Part shown: piece after piece, positions 15,216 through 23,412 of the stretch
How the letters are laid out: every line of letters begins with the position of its first letter
Position numbering within the stretch: the stretch's first letter is position 1
Assembly: GCA_026996295.1 (NCBI GenBank)
Contig: JALWLL010000109.1
Location: forward strand, 1 to 32,382
Source: Sulfurimonas sp.
Lineage (GTDB): Bacteria; Campylobacterota; Campylobacteria; Campylobacterales; Sulfurimonadaceae
DNA: 32,382 bases
Direction of reading: 5' to 3'
The notes under the pieces: generated by a model
Database searches by the model: none
What the model saw: the letters and a program-made list of their open reading frames with translations, nothing else
Told to the model about the DNA's origin: nothing
Program-made: the position numbers and the translations under genes

Positions 15216-16042
15216 TTGAACTTTCCTGATAGAATCTCTTTAAGAAGTAATTTGGCTTGATTTGAATCAGAATGATTTATATATTGTTGCAAAGTTTGTA
15301 TAGCTTTGGCCTTTTGGTTGAGTTTGACTAAGGATTTTGAAAAAATGATCCAACTCGCTTCAATATTGTTGTTGATTTCATTTGTGATCAAAGCATAGTT
15401 ATAGGCTTGCTTATATTCACCCAGTTCATAATACTTTTTTGCAACAAACAAGCTTAGTGCAGGGTTGTTATTTTTTTTGAATCGTTTAATAACGTATTCT
15501 ATATCTTCGTAGGTGTTTTGTTTTTTTATGGTGATACTATTTGTTTCATGAGTGAGCTGTGTTTGAGGCTTCTGTGTTATTGTGGTTGCTGTTTGCTTCT
15601 TTGGAACTTGAACAGTGTTTTTTGGAACAGTTTTTTGAGTGTTTGTGGTTTGTCTGAGAGGCTTGCTTTGCATTGTTTCCATAAAAGCCATTGAAGGTTC
15701 TAAAATATTTTTTTCATGAGATGGAGTCTCATTGCGAGGTGGCAGTTGTATTGCTTCTTCAACCCTCGTAGGCGTTACTATCTCTTGTGAAATATCTTTA
15801 CTTTGCACAACAGGGGTTTCTTTTTTAAGGCTTTCTTGCACTGCATTACTTATGTTATTTTCTTGTTTTTTTGTAATAGTGCTTGGTATAGTAGTATCTA
15901 ATATATTGAGTTTTTTCAAATCAACAAATAAATAGATTGCAATTATTATAATAAGTAAAGCAATAAAAATACTTATAACAGGCAAAAAAGATTTTATTTT
16001 ATATGTAAGCCATTTTTTTTCAAGATCATAAATATTAAGCAT
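15212..16042 (-). CDS. mshN: MshN-like membrane-anchored TPR protein
   Basis: I chose ATG 16042 (276 residues): it overlaps the mshM stop by 8 bases and has AGGAC upstream; an ATG at 16075 would cause a 41-base overlap. After a short cytoplasmic N end, one membrane segment spans about 20-42, then a long Lys/Thr/Gln-rich periplasmic linker (about 50-180) and C-terminal tetratricopeptide-like repeats (NPALSLFVAKKYYELGEYK, then EASWIIFSKSLVKLNQKAKAI). This is the layout of MshN in the Vibrio MSHA operon, and its place after mshM agrees. It probably links the inner-membrane complex to the secretin. The sequence is divergent, so the name rests on layout and position. Confidence 0.7.
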   Translation of the reverse strand: MLNIYDLEKKWLTYKIKSFLPVISIFIALLIIIIAIYLFVDLKKLNILDTTIPSTITKKQENNISNAVQESLKKETPVVQSKDISQEIVTPTRVEEAIQLPPRNETPSHEKNILEPSMAFMETMQSKPLRQTTNTQKTVPKNTVQVPKKQTATTITQKPQTQLTHETNSITIKKQNTYEDIEYVIKRFKKNNNPALSLFVAKKYYELGEYKQAYNYALITNEINNNIEASWIIFSKSLVKLNQKAKAIQTLQQYINHSDSNQAKLLLKEILSGKFK

Positions 16043-16844
16043 CAATAAGTCCTGTGTGAATAGCAGCCATTTCAATGATTTTATTTGATATTTGGCGGGT
16101 ATTTATTTTAGAAGGGTTATTTTCACTATACCATGTATATATATCAAAAACGGTGTAGAGGAGCTTGTTTGTGTCTCTGTAGTTGCCTTTTGTGATTTTG
16201 TGAATAAGTTGCACAGATTTATTGTTGAAGATATTAGCTCCATCAAAACAGTTTGCTTTCATAAGTTTTTTTTGTATGTACATTTTAAGTTCTACGGCAG
16301 AAGCATTTTCAAGTTCTATGGTTTCCCATATTCTTGTTTGGAAGTGCTCTTTTGCAATGAGGTCTTCTCTCTCTGTTTTGTGAAGTGTTATAACAAATTT
16401 TATTTTTCTCGTATCTGCAAGGAGTCTGATTTTCTCCATTTGCTCACTCGAGTAAAGTTGAGCCTCATCTAAAAGTACTAAAGGGATGTCATACAAATTG
16501 TTCTCATTGAGGATAACTAAAAATTGTGTAAAGTTCAGCTCTCCTATGTATTTTATATTAAAAAGATCTTTTGATAATGTTTTGAAAAATTCACTTTCAT
16601 CTAAGATGGGAGTTTGATAAAGATGTACCTGTTGCGAGGAAGATAGGTCTTGGTAAAGTTTTGAGAGAAACATACTTTTACCAGTACCCGGTTTTCCGTA
16701 AAGAAGTACCATTTTGAGAGGCTTCTTTACTGAATTTTTTAAAGATTGGTATATTGTAGAGACTCTGTCTAACTGAACATAGTCTTTTGCATTGACTGCA
16801 TCGAGAAAAACATCTTTAGAGCTTGAAAAAATATTAGATTCCAT
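16035..16844 (-). CDS. mshM: MshM/ExeA-type AAA ATPase
   Basis: The 269-residue ATPase has Walker A GKPGTGKS at 50-57 and Walker B VLLDEAQ at about 123-129, the DEAQ form typical of ExeA/GspA/MshM, and a sensor-like VITLHKTERED. GspA/ExeA proteins help insert the secretin through the cell wall; MshM is the MSHA counterpart. Unlike ExeA, there is no C-terminal membrane or peptidoglycan-binding domain; the partner part may be MshN next to it. The start ATG overlaps the mshL stop by 11 bases and the gene overlaps mshN by 8, which fits tight translational coupling. Confidence 0.85.
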   Translation of the reverse strand: MESNIFSSSKDVFLDAVNAKDYVQLDRVSTIYQSLKNSVKKPLKMVLLYGKPGTGKSMFLSKLYQDLSSSQQVHLYQTPILDESEFFKTLSKDLFNIKYIGELNFTQFLVILNENNLYDIPLVLLDEAQLYSSEQMEKIRLLADTRKIKFVITLHKTEREDLIAKEHFQTRIWETIELENASAVELKMYIQKKLMKANCFDGANIFNNKSVQLIHKITKGNYRDTNKLLYTVFDIYTWYSENNPSKINTRQISNKIIEMAAIHTGLIDA

Positions 16845-18447
16845 TTTCCTCTACTATCTCTACAGAAGTATTGTTCTCTTTAGAATCAGATAAGTTGTTT
16901 ATTCTTACAGCATCATTGGTAATACCTGTATAACCAAGATCAGCCAATGAAAAATTATTTGCATCTTTACGAATAATATGCGGCTCAATAATAATAATAA
17001 GCTCCTCTACCTGTTTTACTTTTTCCTCATATTTAAAAAGGTAGCTTAGACCGGGAATATCACCCAAGATAGGAACTTTATTTGATTCGTTTGTACTTCT
17101 TGTGTTAATAAGACCACCAAGAATAATTCTATTGCCGTCTTTTATAGTAACCACAGAAGAGAGCTGGCGACGATTTAAATCAGGTGGCATCTTTCTGTCT
17201 GTAGATGTGTTTTGTGCCATATCTTCCCTTGTTTCAGAGATTGAAGGGTTGATCTTAAGAGTGATTCTGTCATTATTTGAAATTTCAGGTGTGATATCTA
17301 GTAGTACACCGGCAAATACAGATTGGATAAGATCATTTTGCGTGGTAGCAGCAACGCCACCCCCTGTCCCTTGCTGGTTTGTGGAGCGTTGTATTTTATA
17401 AAAATATTCTGTACCAACGGTAATGAGTGCCGGTTGATTGTTAAGTGTAAGTACTTTAGGATTTGAAATGGCATTGACATCCCCTTGTGTCTGTAAAAAT
17501 TTTATAACTTCATTGAGTGTCCCACCTGCTTCGATAGTCAAATAGTTACTTACATCATAGGATGTTCCATCGTCGAGTGATTTTGTTCCTGAACCATTGT
17601 TCAATTTTAATGTAACGTTTTGTAAAGCGTAAAGCTGTTTCCAGTCAACACCTGTACTTTTCGCTTCTGACATCGTAACTGTTAAAAGCTGAACATCAAT
17701 CAAGACTTGTAATTGAACCTTATTCTGAAGTTTTTTAAGATATGACTCAAGCCTTTGTATCTGTCTAGAAGTAGCTGTTACAGTAATAAGTCCTGCATTT
17801 TTGTTGATGATAGGAAGATCTGCTTTATATGCGTCATACTCTCTGTTTAAAATATTTTGTAGCTCCAAATCCAATTCTTCCCAGAATTTTACTTCATCAT
17901 TGCTTTCAATTTTAATACCGGATTCCGTAGTGGAGTTTTTACCTATACCCTGTTGAGCACCCATAGCACCCGATCTTCCCCCGGAACTTCCATATTGTCC
18001 GCCACCTGTACCACTTACGCCACCCATCATGTTTTGCTGATTGCTGGATGAACTCAGTGTGATGTCTGTTGTGCCACTCCCTTTTCTTTGAGATAAAATA
18101 TAGTCTATATTAAATACTTTCGTTAAGAGATAGGAGATTTTTAAAATATTATTCTCTAGAGTATAGGAGAGGTTGTTCTCTTTTAAGATAATATCCAAGA
18201 CCTCATCAATGGTTAAGTTTCTAAGGTAGGTTTTATTGAGTTTTTTATTTAAAATTTTTTCTGTTTGGGCATCAGATACAAGAACACTAAATTCACATTC
18301 ATCACTGAGCTGATCAATGAAGTCTACGATTTTTGTATCTTTTGTTGAACTGATACTAAAGAGTTCGTAAGAACAATCGGCAAAGCTATTGTTAAATAAC
18401 AGAAGCGTTAATAGCGTTGAATAAATTGATGTTTTAATGAGTTTCAT
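16834..18447 (-). CDS. mshL: MshL/PilQ/GspD-type outer-membrane secretin
   Basis: The 537-residue secretin has a signal peptide (about 1-23), an STN-like domain (about 40-105), a Gly/Ser-rich loop (about 141-170), an N1-like domain (ITVTATSRQIQRLESYLKK), and the C-terminal secretin core (LQVLIDVQLLTV, AISNPKVLTLNNQPALITVG, VFAGVLLDITPEIS, then GGLINTR and VPILGDIPGLSYLFK). It would form the outer-membrane pore for the pilus. Cys25 follows the signal, but the residues before it (FAD) are not a lipobox. The acidic C end (VEIVEENGI) overlaps the mshM start. The core is unmistakable; MshL rather than PilQ is from synteny. Confidence 0.92.
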   Translation of the reverse strand: MKLIKTSIYSTLLTLLLFNNSFADCSYELFSISSTKDTKIVDFIDQLSDECEFSVLVSDAQTEKILNKKLNKTYLRNLTIDEVLDIILKENNLSYTLENNILKISYLLTKVFNIDYILSQRKGSGTTDITLSSSSNQQNMMGGVSGTGGGQYGSSGGRSGAMGAQQGIGKNSTTESGIKIESNDEVKFWEELDLELQNILNREYDAYKADLPIINKNAGLITVTATSRQIQRLESYLKKLQNKVQLQVLIDVQLLTVTMSEAKSTGVDWKQLYALQNVTLKLNNGSGTKSLDDGTSYDVSNYLTIEAGGTLNEVIKFLQTQGDVNAISNPKVLTLNNQPALITVGTEYFYKIQRSTNQQGTGGGVAATTQNDLIQSVFAGVLLDITPEISNNDRITLKINPSISETREDMAQNTSTDRKMPPDLNRRQLSSVVTIKDGNRIILGGLINTRSTNESNKVPILGDIPGLSYLFKYEEKVKQVEELIIIIEPHIIRKDANNFSLADLGYTGITNDAVRINNLSDSKENNTSVEIVEENGI

Positions 18448-18456
18448 TGTTAGATC

Positions 18457-18948
18457 CTACTTACTTTTAAATTTTAAATTTGTATTTTTAGTGTGCGTTG
18501 AAAGCACAATTTTTTTACTTTTTCTAGCTAAAACTATAGAGGTCTTTGTAATGCTGAGCAGTTTATAGTTTTTAACCTTATCATTGAGTTTATACCATTT
18601 TCCATTAATGAGAGCCGAGTTATTCATGATAGCATCAAGCGTAAACCCTTTTTTGGATCTGGAAGCTTTTTTTCGATATACCTTGCGGTGTGTTGATGAA
18701 GAGCTGATACGTACAGGAGCTCTTTTTTGTTGAACAATATTTTTGCCGTCAAGTTCATCTTCTTTTTTTGGTCGATTTTTTTCTAAGAAAATGAAGGGAT
18801 CGGTTAAAATGGCAATGTTATAATTGCTGACACCCTCTCTTGACGGCTTAATAGCATTTACCTGCTCATCCACCCATGAAAGCTCGTTTGAGCTAAGAGT
18901 AGTTAGAGAAGTGGCCAGGATCAGGGCTGATAGTATATATTTTTTCAT
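18457..18948 (-). CDS. mshK: MshK/PilP-like periplasmic protein
   Basis: Using ATG 18948, which shares one base with the mshJ stop (TAATG), the product has 163 residues; an upstream ATG at 18966 would only add six residues and overlap more. A signal peptide (about 1-20, MKKYILSALILATS) is followed by a Lys/Arg-rich linker and a small C-terminal beta domain (ALINGKWYKLNDKVKNYK, then LLSITKTSIVLARKSKKI) that resembles the homology region of GspC/PilP and MshK, with the 'aiinGkwyk.Gd.v..y.v..I....v.L' pattern. It would bridge the inner-membrane MshIJ pair and the secretin. Sequence is weakly conserved; the position between mshJ and mshL is the main support. Confidence 0.7.
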   Translation of the reverse strand: MKKYILSALILATSLTTLSSNELSWVDEQVNAIKPSREGVSNYNIAILTDPFIFLEKNRPKKEDELDGKNIVQQKRAPVRISSSSTHRKVYRKKASRSKKGFTLDAIMNNSALINGKWYKLNDKVKNYKLLSITKTSIVLARKSKKIVLSTHTKNTNLKFKSK

Positions 18949-19580
18949 TAGTATGTTATCCCCCAAACGGATATGTTAAGATCCGAGTTTAGATGTTCCT
19001 GTGCTTTTATTTGCAACGTATGTATATCCACAACCAGTTCGCTTTGCTCAAGAGAATTGATGAACTTGAGTGTATTTTTATAACTCCCCGTCGTTTTTAG
19101 CGTAATATCAAGTACATGACCAAACGACTGATGCTTACGTGCATATTCATTGGTAAAGTCTATGATCTTCACATTGTACTTTTTGGCATTACTTGAGATT
19201 GAGTGAAGGTATTCTCCCCATGCTCTTTCATCATAGATAAGAGATGAAATAGCTTCAATTTTTGTTTTTATATATTCATTGTTATCCTTGAGAACAAGAA
19301 GTTCTTTTTTTGCTTTTTCGATATCTGCGTCCAGATTATAGATTTTATTCTCCGGATTTAACTGTAAAAAACTTTTGTCTGAATCAAGTTTTTTTTGTAT
19401 TTGAGCTATTTGTTGCTTTTTTTCCATAAAATCATTTTCAGCGCTATCCCAAAATAGTAGGTAGGAAAAAGCAAAAATAACACCAACGATCATTATATAA
19501 GAAAGAATAGTGTCTTTTTGACTTTTTTCTTTAAATGCCAGATCAATCTTATGCAAATAATCTTCAATATTCATCTTCAT
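18948..19580 (-). CDS. mshJ: MshJ/PilO-like inner-membrane protein
   Basis: The 210-residue protein has a cytoplasmic N end, one membrane segment at about 26-44 (SYIMIVGVIFAFSYLLFW), a coiled coil (about 50-105, ending KKELLVLKDNN), and a C-terminal ferredoxin-like domain (HVLDITLKTTGSYKNTLKFI, then LEQSELVVDIHTLQIK). This is the PilO/MshJ architecture, which pairs with PilN/MshI to form the periplasmic alignment complex. It overlaps mshI by 4 bases and mshK by 1. Fold and placement agree, so I regard the call as sound. Confidence 0.8.
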   Translation of the reverse strand: MKMNIEDYLHKIDLAFKEKSQKDTILSYIMIVGVIFAFSYLLFWDSAENDFMEKKQQIAQIQKKLDSDKSFLQLNPENKIYNLDADIEKAKKELLVLKDNNEYIKTKIEAISSLIYDERAWGEYLHSISSNAKKYNVKIIDFTNEYARKHQSFGHVLDITLKTTGSYKNTLKFINSLEQSELVVDIHTLQIKAQEHLNSDLNISVWGITY

Positions 19581-21118
19581 AATAAATTTACCTTTAATTC
19601 ACTAAAGTATTTTTTCTCATCCTCATCGAAGTAGATTTTATTGAGTGAAAAGTGGAATGTACCTTCATGTTTACTCGTCAGATATTCTACAAGGTTGGTG
19701 ATTTTTTTATCATTGGAAGAGACAAGATCAAAATAGAAAGTTTTATTTTTTTCATCTTGTGCATATTTTAAAGATTCTACTCTAACATTATATTTATTAA
19801 GATCTTTTGTAAAAAGAACCAATAATTTGGCTTTCATAGGGTAATTTACTTTAACGTCATGAATCTTAATAAGAGTATTCTTTTTATCATTGTAGTTTTC
19901 TTGCTCTTTGTTAAGCAGAGTAAGCATTTTTTCTTTGTCTGCTTCTTTATTTTTTATTGTAGCTTCTCGAGTGATTTTGATATTATGCACCTCTGCATAC
20001 TCTTGTTGGAGTAGATCGTATTGATAAGATTGTGCAAAAGTAAGTGACCAGTATGTAACCGGATAAAAAAAGGCTAAAGCAAATGAAGCGGCAGTTAAAA
20101 TAATAAGTTTACCACTGGCCCTTTTTGTAAACTTGGGTGGACGGAAATAGGTAGTAAAGTTACAGTTATATTTATCTCCCTGTGGCAGCATTGTATATAG
20201 ATGCATAAGTGAATGTATTTGATCGACATGCACGTCACTGCTTTCAAAGCCGTAGTCAAACTCAAAATTACTACTTTTTATGCTGAGCTCAACTTCTGCA
20301 AGTTCATCCAGCTTTGTGATAGAGGGGATCTGCAGACCTATGTAGACATGATTGATCTTTTCAATTTCAAAAGCTCTTTTGATATAGGTAAGGATATCAT
20401 TAACATTCGCAAATATCTCTTTGAAAAGACGAATAAAGAACTCTTTGAAATCACTGTTAGTTTCTTTGAGGTTTGCAGTGCTTAAAAAATCTATAAACTC
20501 CTCATAGTCTACTCTCTCTCCATAGAGCTCGCAAAAGCGTTCATGCATTTGGATAAAAGAGTATTTAATGGATTTTGTATAGATATATTCTTTTTCATTA
20601 TATACAGTTACAAAGGCATCATCTTCTTGAAAATATATAAAACAATGGACACCACCTGTATCTATGATATCTTTGGCATACAAAGATTTAAGAAGCAAAG
20701 GAGTAGGAATAATAACATCTAAGTATTTGATTTTTTCAATTGTCTTAGAGTATGTTTCATCAATAATAAGTGGATCTACTACAAAAACGTGGAAGTTTCT
20801 GTTATCCTCATCTAAATTATTAAATGTTTCTATATACTGTATCTGGTATGTTATAGCTTGGTCAAGTGCAAGATCATCATATACTTTACTGCTTATTGCA
20901 TCATGTAGATCTTCTTCCGGTATATTCTTTGTGATGGAGATCTGAGTGTTTATAAAGCCTTGCGTATTTAAGTATGAGATTGCAAACTGATCTTTTTGAT
21001 ATTCTGGAGAATTGATCTCATTTAAGAAGCTTGATACGCTGCGAATATATGTATTGTTGTAAGGATCAATTGAAAGTATACTTGCAAAAGAGTGTTTTTC
21101 TTCTTCTTCTTTACTCAT
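19577..21118 (-). CDS. mshI: MshI-like protein: fused PilM-like cytoplasmic and PilN-like membrane parts
   Basis: The 513-residue protein joins two modules. Residues 10-310 look like the actin-like (ASKHA) fold of PilM/GspL: SILSIDPYNNTY, FHVFVVDPLIIDE, DTGGVHCFIYFQEDD, INHVYIGLQIPS. A membrane segment follows at about 337-360 (LIILTAASFALAFFYP), then a coiled coil (365-415) and a PilN-like C-terminal ferredoxin-like domain (NVRVESLKYAQDEKNKTFYF). Typical type IV pilus loci encode PilM and PilN separately; MshI and GspL combine them. It would recruit the ATPase and pair with MshJ. The ATG lies 10 bases after the csd4 stop, without a separate promoter. Confidence 0.78.
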   Translation of the reverse strand: MSKEEEEKHSFASILSIDPYNNTYIRSVSSFLNEINSPEYQKDQFAISYLNTQGFINTQISITKNIPEEDLHDAISSKVYDDLALDQAITYQIQYIETFNNLDEDNRNFHVFVVDPLIIDETYSKTIEKIKYLDVIIPTPLLLKSLYAKDIIDTGGVHCFIYFQEDDAFVTVYNEKEYIYTKSIKYSFIQMHERFCELYGERVDYEEFIDFLSTANLKETNSDFKEFFIRLFKEIFANVNDILTYIKRAFEIEKINHVYIGLQIPSITKLDELAEVELSIKSSNFEFDYGFESSDVHVDQIHSLMHLYTMLPQGDKYNCNFTTYFRPPKFTKRASGKLIILTAASFALAFFYPVTYWSLTFAQSYQYDLLQQEYAEVHNIKITREATIKNKEADKEKMLTLLNKEQENYNDKKNTLIKIHDVKVNYPMKAKLLVLFTKDLNKYNVRVESLKYAQDEKNKTFYFDLVSSNDKKITNLVEYLTSKHEGTFHFSLNKIYFDEDEKKYFSELKVNLL

Positions 21119-21128
21119 TAACTACTAC

Positions 21129-22433
21129 CTATTTAAAATGTACCATAGACATAGAACAGAATTTATCATCTTTATAAAATTCAACCCTATATACCTTATG
21201 GCTTCTATCGACAGAAAAAAGTTTGTCTATTTCACTACGATTTATGTTTATTCCCGCTTCATTTATTTGTTTTACTGTTTTATAACCAATAACATTTACA
21301 CGAAAATCCCCGTTTTTCACTATATTGAAATCGTCCTTTACAAAAAAATCTGAAGTTTCTTTGACAGAAAATAGTTTTCCGTCAATTTTGACATCAAATT
21401 TTTGAGGACACCTCTTTGCAATTTCAAAATACTGAGGTTTTAATGTTGTTACTTTTTTGTTCCCCACATAAACAACATAATTACCATTAATTTTCTTTAC
21501 ACTTCCCAATGGGTTGGAAAAATTAAATCTATTGTCAGTAGATTTTATCGGAATGTAGCTTAAATTTTTTTTGATATTATCAAAGTTTAATAAAATTTTG
21601 TTATTTATCTCTAAAGTACCATAATCTTTGAGGATTTTATTGATTTTCTTTGCACTTAATTCAAAATTTCTTTGAAATGTGATATTCATAATCTTCATAA
21701 ACTCTTCAATTGCAAGAAGCTGATAGAATACTTTTTTGGATAATGAGGGTAGATGTTTACTACTTTCAATTGCAAAAGCAGGCTTGTTGTTTGTAACGGC
21801 AAAGTATGTCAGTGAATGTCTCATTGCTTCATCATGAAACTTTGTTTTTGTATTTTTTACATCAAAAACATGGTGTTCTTTGAGAAGTTTTTTATTGATA
21901 TTTTTTTTAACTTGCAAAGCTATGTCATTTAAATTTCCAAAAGCCTGTTCTTCGTTGAGTTTAGACTGGTCAATGACGCAAGTTTGTCCCCATGAGTTGG
22001 GGTTAAAGATATTACCACGGTTCTTTTTTCTGTAAAATCCATTTCCATCATGCAGGTTGAGAACCAGGGAGACTTTTTTTGAAAGAATGATCTGTTTTAT
22101 TTTTTGTACGATCTCTTTATCTTTATCATTGCTCTTGATGGTAGAGAATTTTCTATTCATATCCCCATGAATACCTCTTTTGTTTGCCTGAATACTGGCT
22201 TTATTGAGGTTTGGAACGATCCAAAGGTTTTGTGAAGTTATAGTGTAGTGTGTAGCAAGTATGGAAGCGGCAAAATAACCACCGGGTTCATCCCCGTGTA
22301 TCCCCCCTATCACCAGCAGTGTTGTATTGGCGTCAGGGTTTTCTTTCTTTATAAGTTGAATATCTTCAGAAGCAAAAAGATTCACAGCTATGAAAAAAAT
22401 AAAAAACTTGTATAATGCGGCAGTTTTATACAT
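21129..22433 (-). CDS. csd4: Csd4/Pgp1-like D,L-carboxypeptidase (M14) for cell shape
   Basis: At 434 residues this matches Helicobacter Csd4 and Campylobacter Pgp1, periplasmic enzymes that trim peptidoglycan tripeptides to dipeptides and set helical shape. A signal peptide spans 1-22. The M14 zinc ligands are His46 and Glu49 (GGIHGDEPGG) and His128 (LNLHDG); Arg86 and DMNRKF (91-96) hold substrate, and the catalytic Glu is in AFAIESS (223). In H. pylori Csd4 the first ligand is Gln46, so this enzyme has the ordinary His. The C-terminal ~190 residues form two further beta domains, as in Csd4. It follows csd6 by one base. Confidence 0.87.
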   Translation of the reverse strand: MYKTAALYKFFIFFIAVNLFASEDIQLIKKENPDANTTLLVIGGIHGDEPGGYFAASILATHYTITSQNLWIVPNLNKASIQANKRGIHGDMNRKFSTIKSNDKDKEIVQKIKQIILSKKVSLVLNLHDGNGFYRKKNRGNIFNPNSWGQTCVIDQSKLNEEQAFGNLNDIALQVKKNINKKLLKEHHVFDVKNTKTKFHDEAMRHSLTYFAVTNNKPAFAIESSKHLPSLSKKVFYQLLAIEEFMKIMNITFQRNFELSAKKINKILKDYGTLEINNKILLNFDNIKKNLSYIPIKSTDNRFNFSNPLGSVKKINGNYVVYVGNKKVTTLKPQYFEIAKRCPQKFDVKIDGKLFSVKETSDFFVKDDFNIVKNGDFRVNVIGYKTVKQINEAGININRSEIDKLFSVDRSHKVYRVEFYKDDKFCSMSMVHFK

Positions 22434-22434
22434 A

Positions 22435-23412
22435 TTATTTTTCTGTGAATATCTTCATATTATTTGTATCATCAACTCTCACCATCAGTACTTTTTCCCC
22501 TGTAAATGTATAGCTTTTGGAACTATAGAACTCTTTAAAGGTTATTTGGAAGATATTGTCGGTATCAGGGTAGGGGATGATAACAATATCGTTAAAAATA
22601 ATACTTTTAGACTCGTTTTTTTGAAAAATTCTATGTTTATACTTTTTGAATCTTTCAAAGTTCATGCCATCATATCGTTTAAAATCATCACTGTAAAATG
22701 CAAGATAGCCTTGAATATCGTTGTAGATCCAGGAAAATCTCCATTTGTATAACTGGGCGAGCAGGGATGCTAAAACTTTTTTATCTATTTTTTTGGCAAC
22801 TTCTGAGGGGTTGATTAAAAGTAGTGTTTTTTTATAGTTGATCTCTTTATCAAGGCAGACTATATTTGTATTGTTGATAGCAATACACCCTTTGGTAAAT
22901 TCATCCCTTTCTTGGTTTATCGGAAGTCCGTGAATCCATATGCCGTGGCCATTTTTGTTTTTGTATTTATCATAGGTATTTGGATAGGATGTTACAAAAG
23001 CCAAGGGGCCGTAAAATGGGTCCACTTTTGAGAGTTTTTTTGTCAGTCTGTAAATACCGTGCGGGGTTTTAAGATCTCCCTCTTTAAGCTTGTCGCCTTT
23101 GAATTTTCCTGTGTATGCATCATAGCTTTGTTGAAATGTATAATTATTATCTTTAGATTTTTTAAAAAGTTTTAAAGAAGAGCTTTCTTTGTTACATGTT
23201 AAAATAGATAAATTTTGTTCAACAAATCCAAATGTGGTGTCTTTGTCCTTTAGGTACTCTTGCCAATACTCTACACTTGCAAGTTCAAGATCCAATTTCT
23301 TTTGTATCTCTTTGATACCGTTATGCCTGTATTCATTCAGTAGAGTATTTGCTTCAAGTGACAGTGATAATAAGAGAAAAATATTCAGTATAAAAAAAGC
23401 TTTTTTGAACAC
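22435..23412 (-). CDS. csd6: Csd6/Pgp2-like L,D-carboxypeptidase (YkuD fold) with NTF2 domain
   Basis: I chose GTG 23412, which shares one base with the era stop (TAGTG) and follows AGGA. This gives 325 residues with a signal peptide (MFKKAFFILNIFLLLSLSLEA) and puts the YkuD nucleophile at Cys176 and the His at 161 (IWIHGLP to FTKGCIAI); I recall Cys176 in H. pylori Csd6 as well. A start at 23457 would add 15 charged residues before the signal. The C-terminal ~110 residues are an NTF2-like domain. Csd6/Pgp2 trims tetrapeptides to tripeptides, the substrate for Csd4. It sits after era, as HP0518 does in H. pylori. Confidence 0.87.
   Translation of the reverse strand: MFKKAFFILNIFLLLSLSLEANTLLNEYRHNGIKEIQKKLDLELASVEYWQEYLKDKDTTFGFVEQNLSILTCNKESSSLKLFKKSKDNNYTFQQSYDAYTGKFKGDKLKEGDLKTPHGIYRLTKKLSKVDPFYGPLAFVTSYPNTYDKYKNKNGHGIWIHGLPINQERDEFTKGCIAINNTNIVCLDKEINYKKTLLLINPSEVAKKIDKKVLASLLAQLYKWRFSWIYNDIQGYLAFYSDDFKRYDGMNFERFKKYKHRIFQKNESKSIIFNDIVIIPYPDTDNIFQITFKEFYSSKSYTFTGEKVLMVRVDDTNNMKIFTEK

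Noticed and set aside
17938-18060. Gly/Ser-rich stretch of mshL as a repeat array
   Set aside because: It is a flexible loop in the coding frame; the bases do not form a regular direct repeat.
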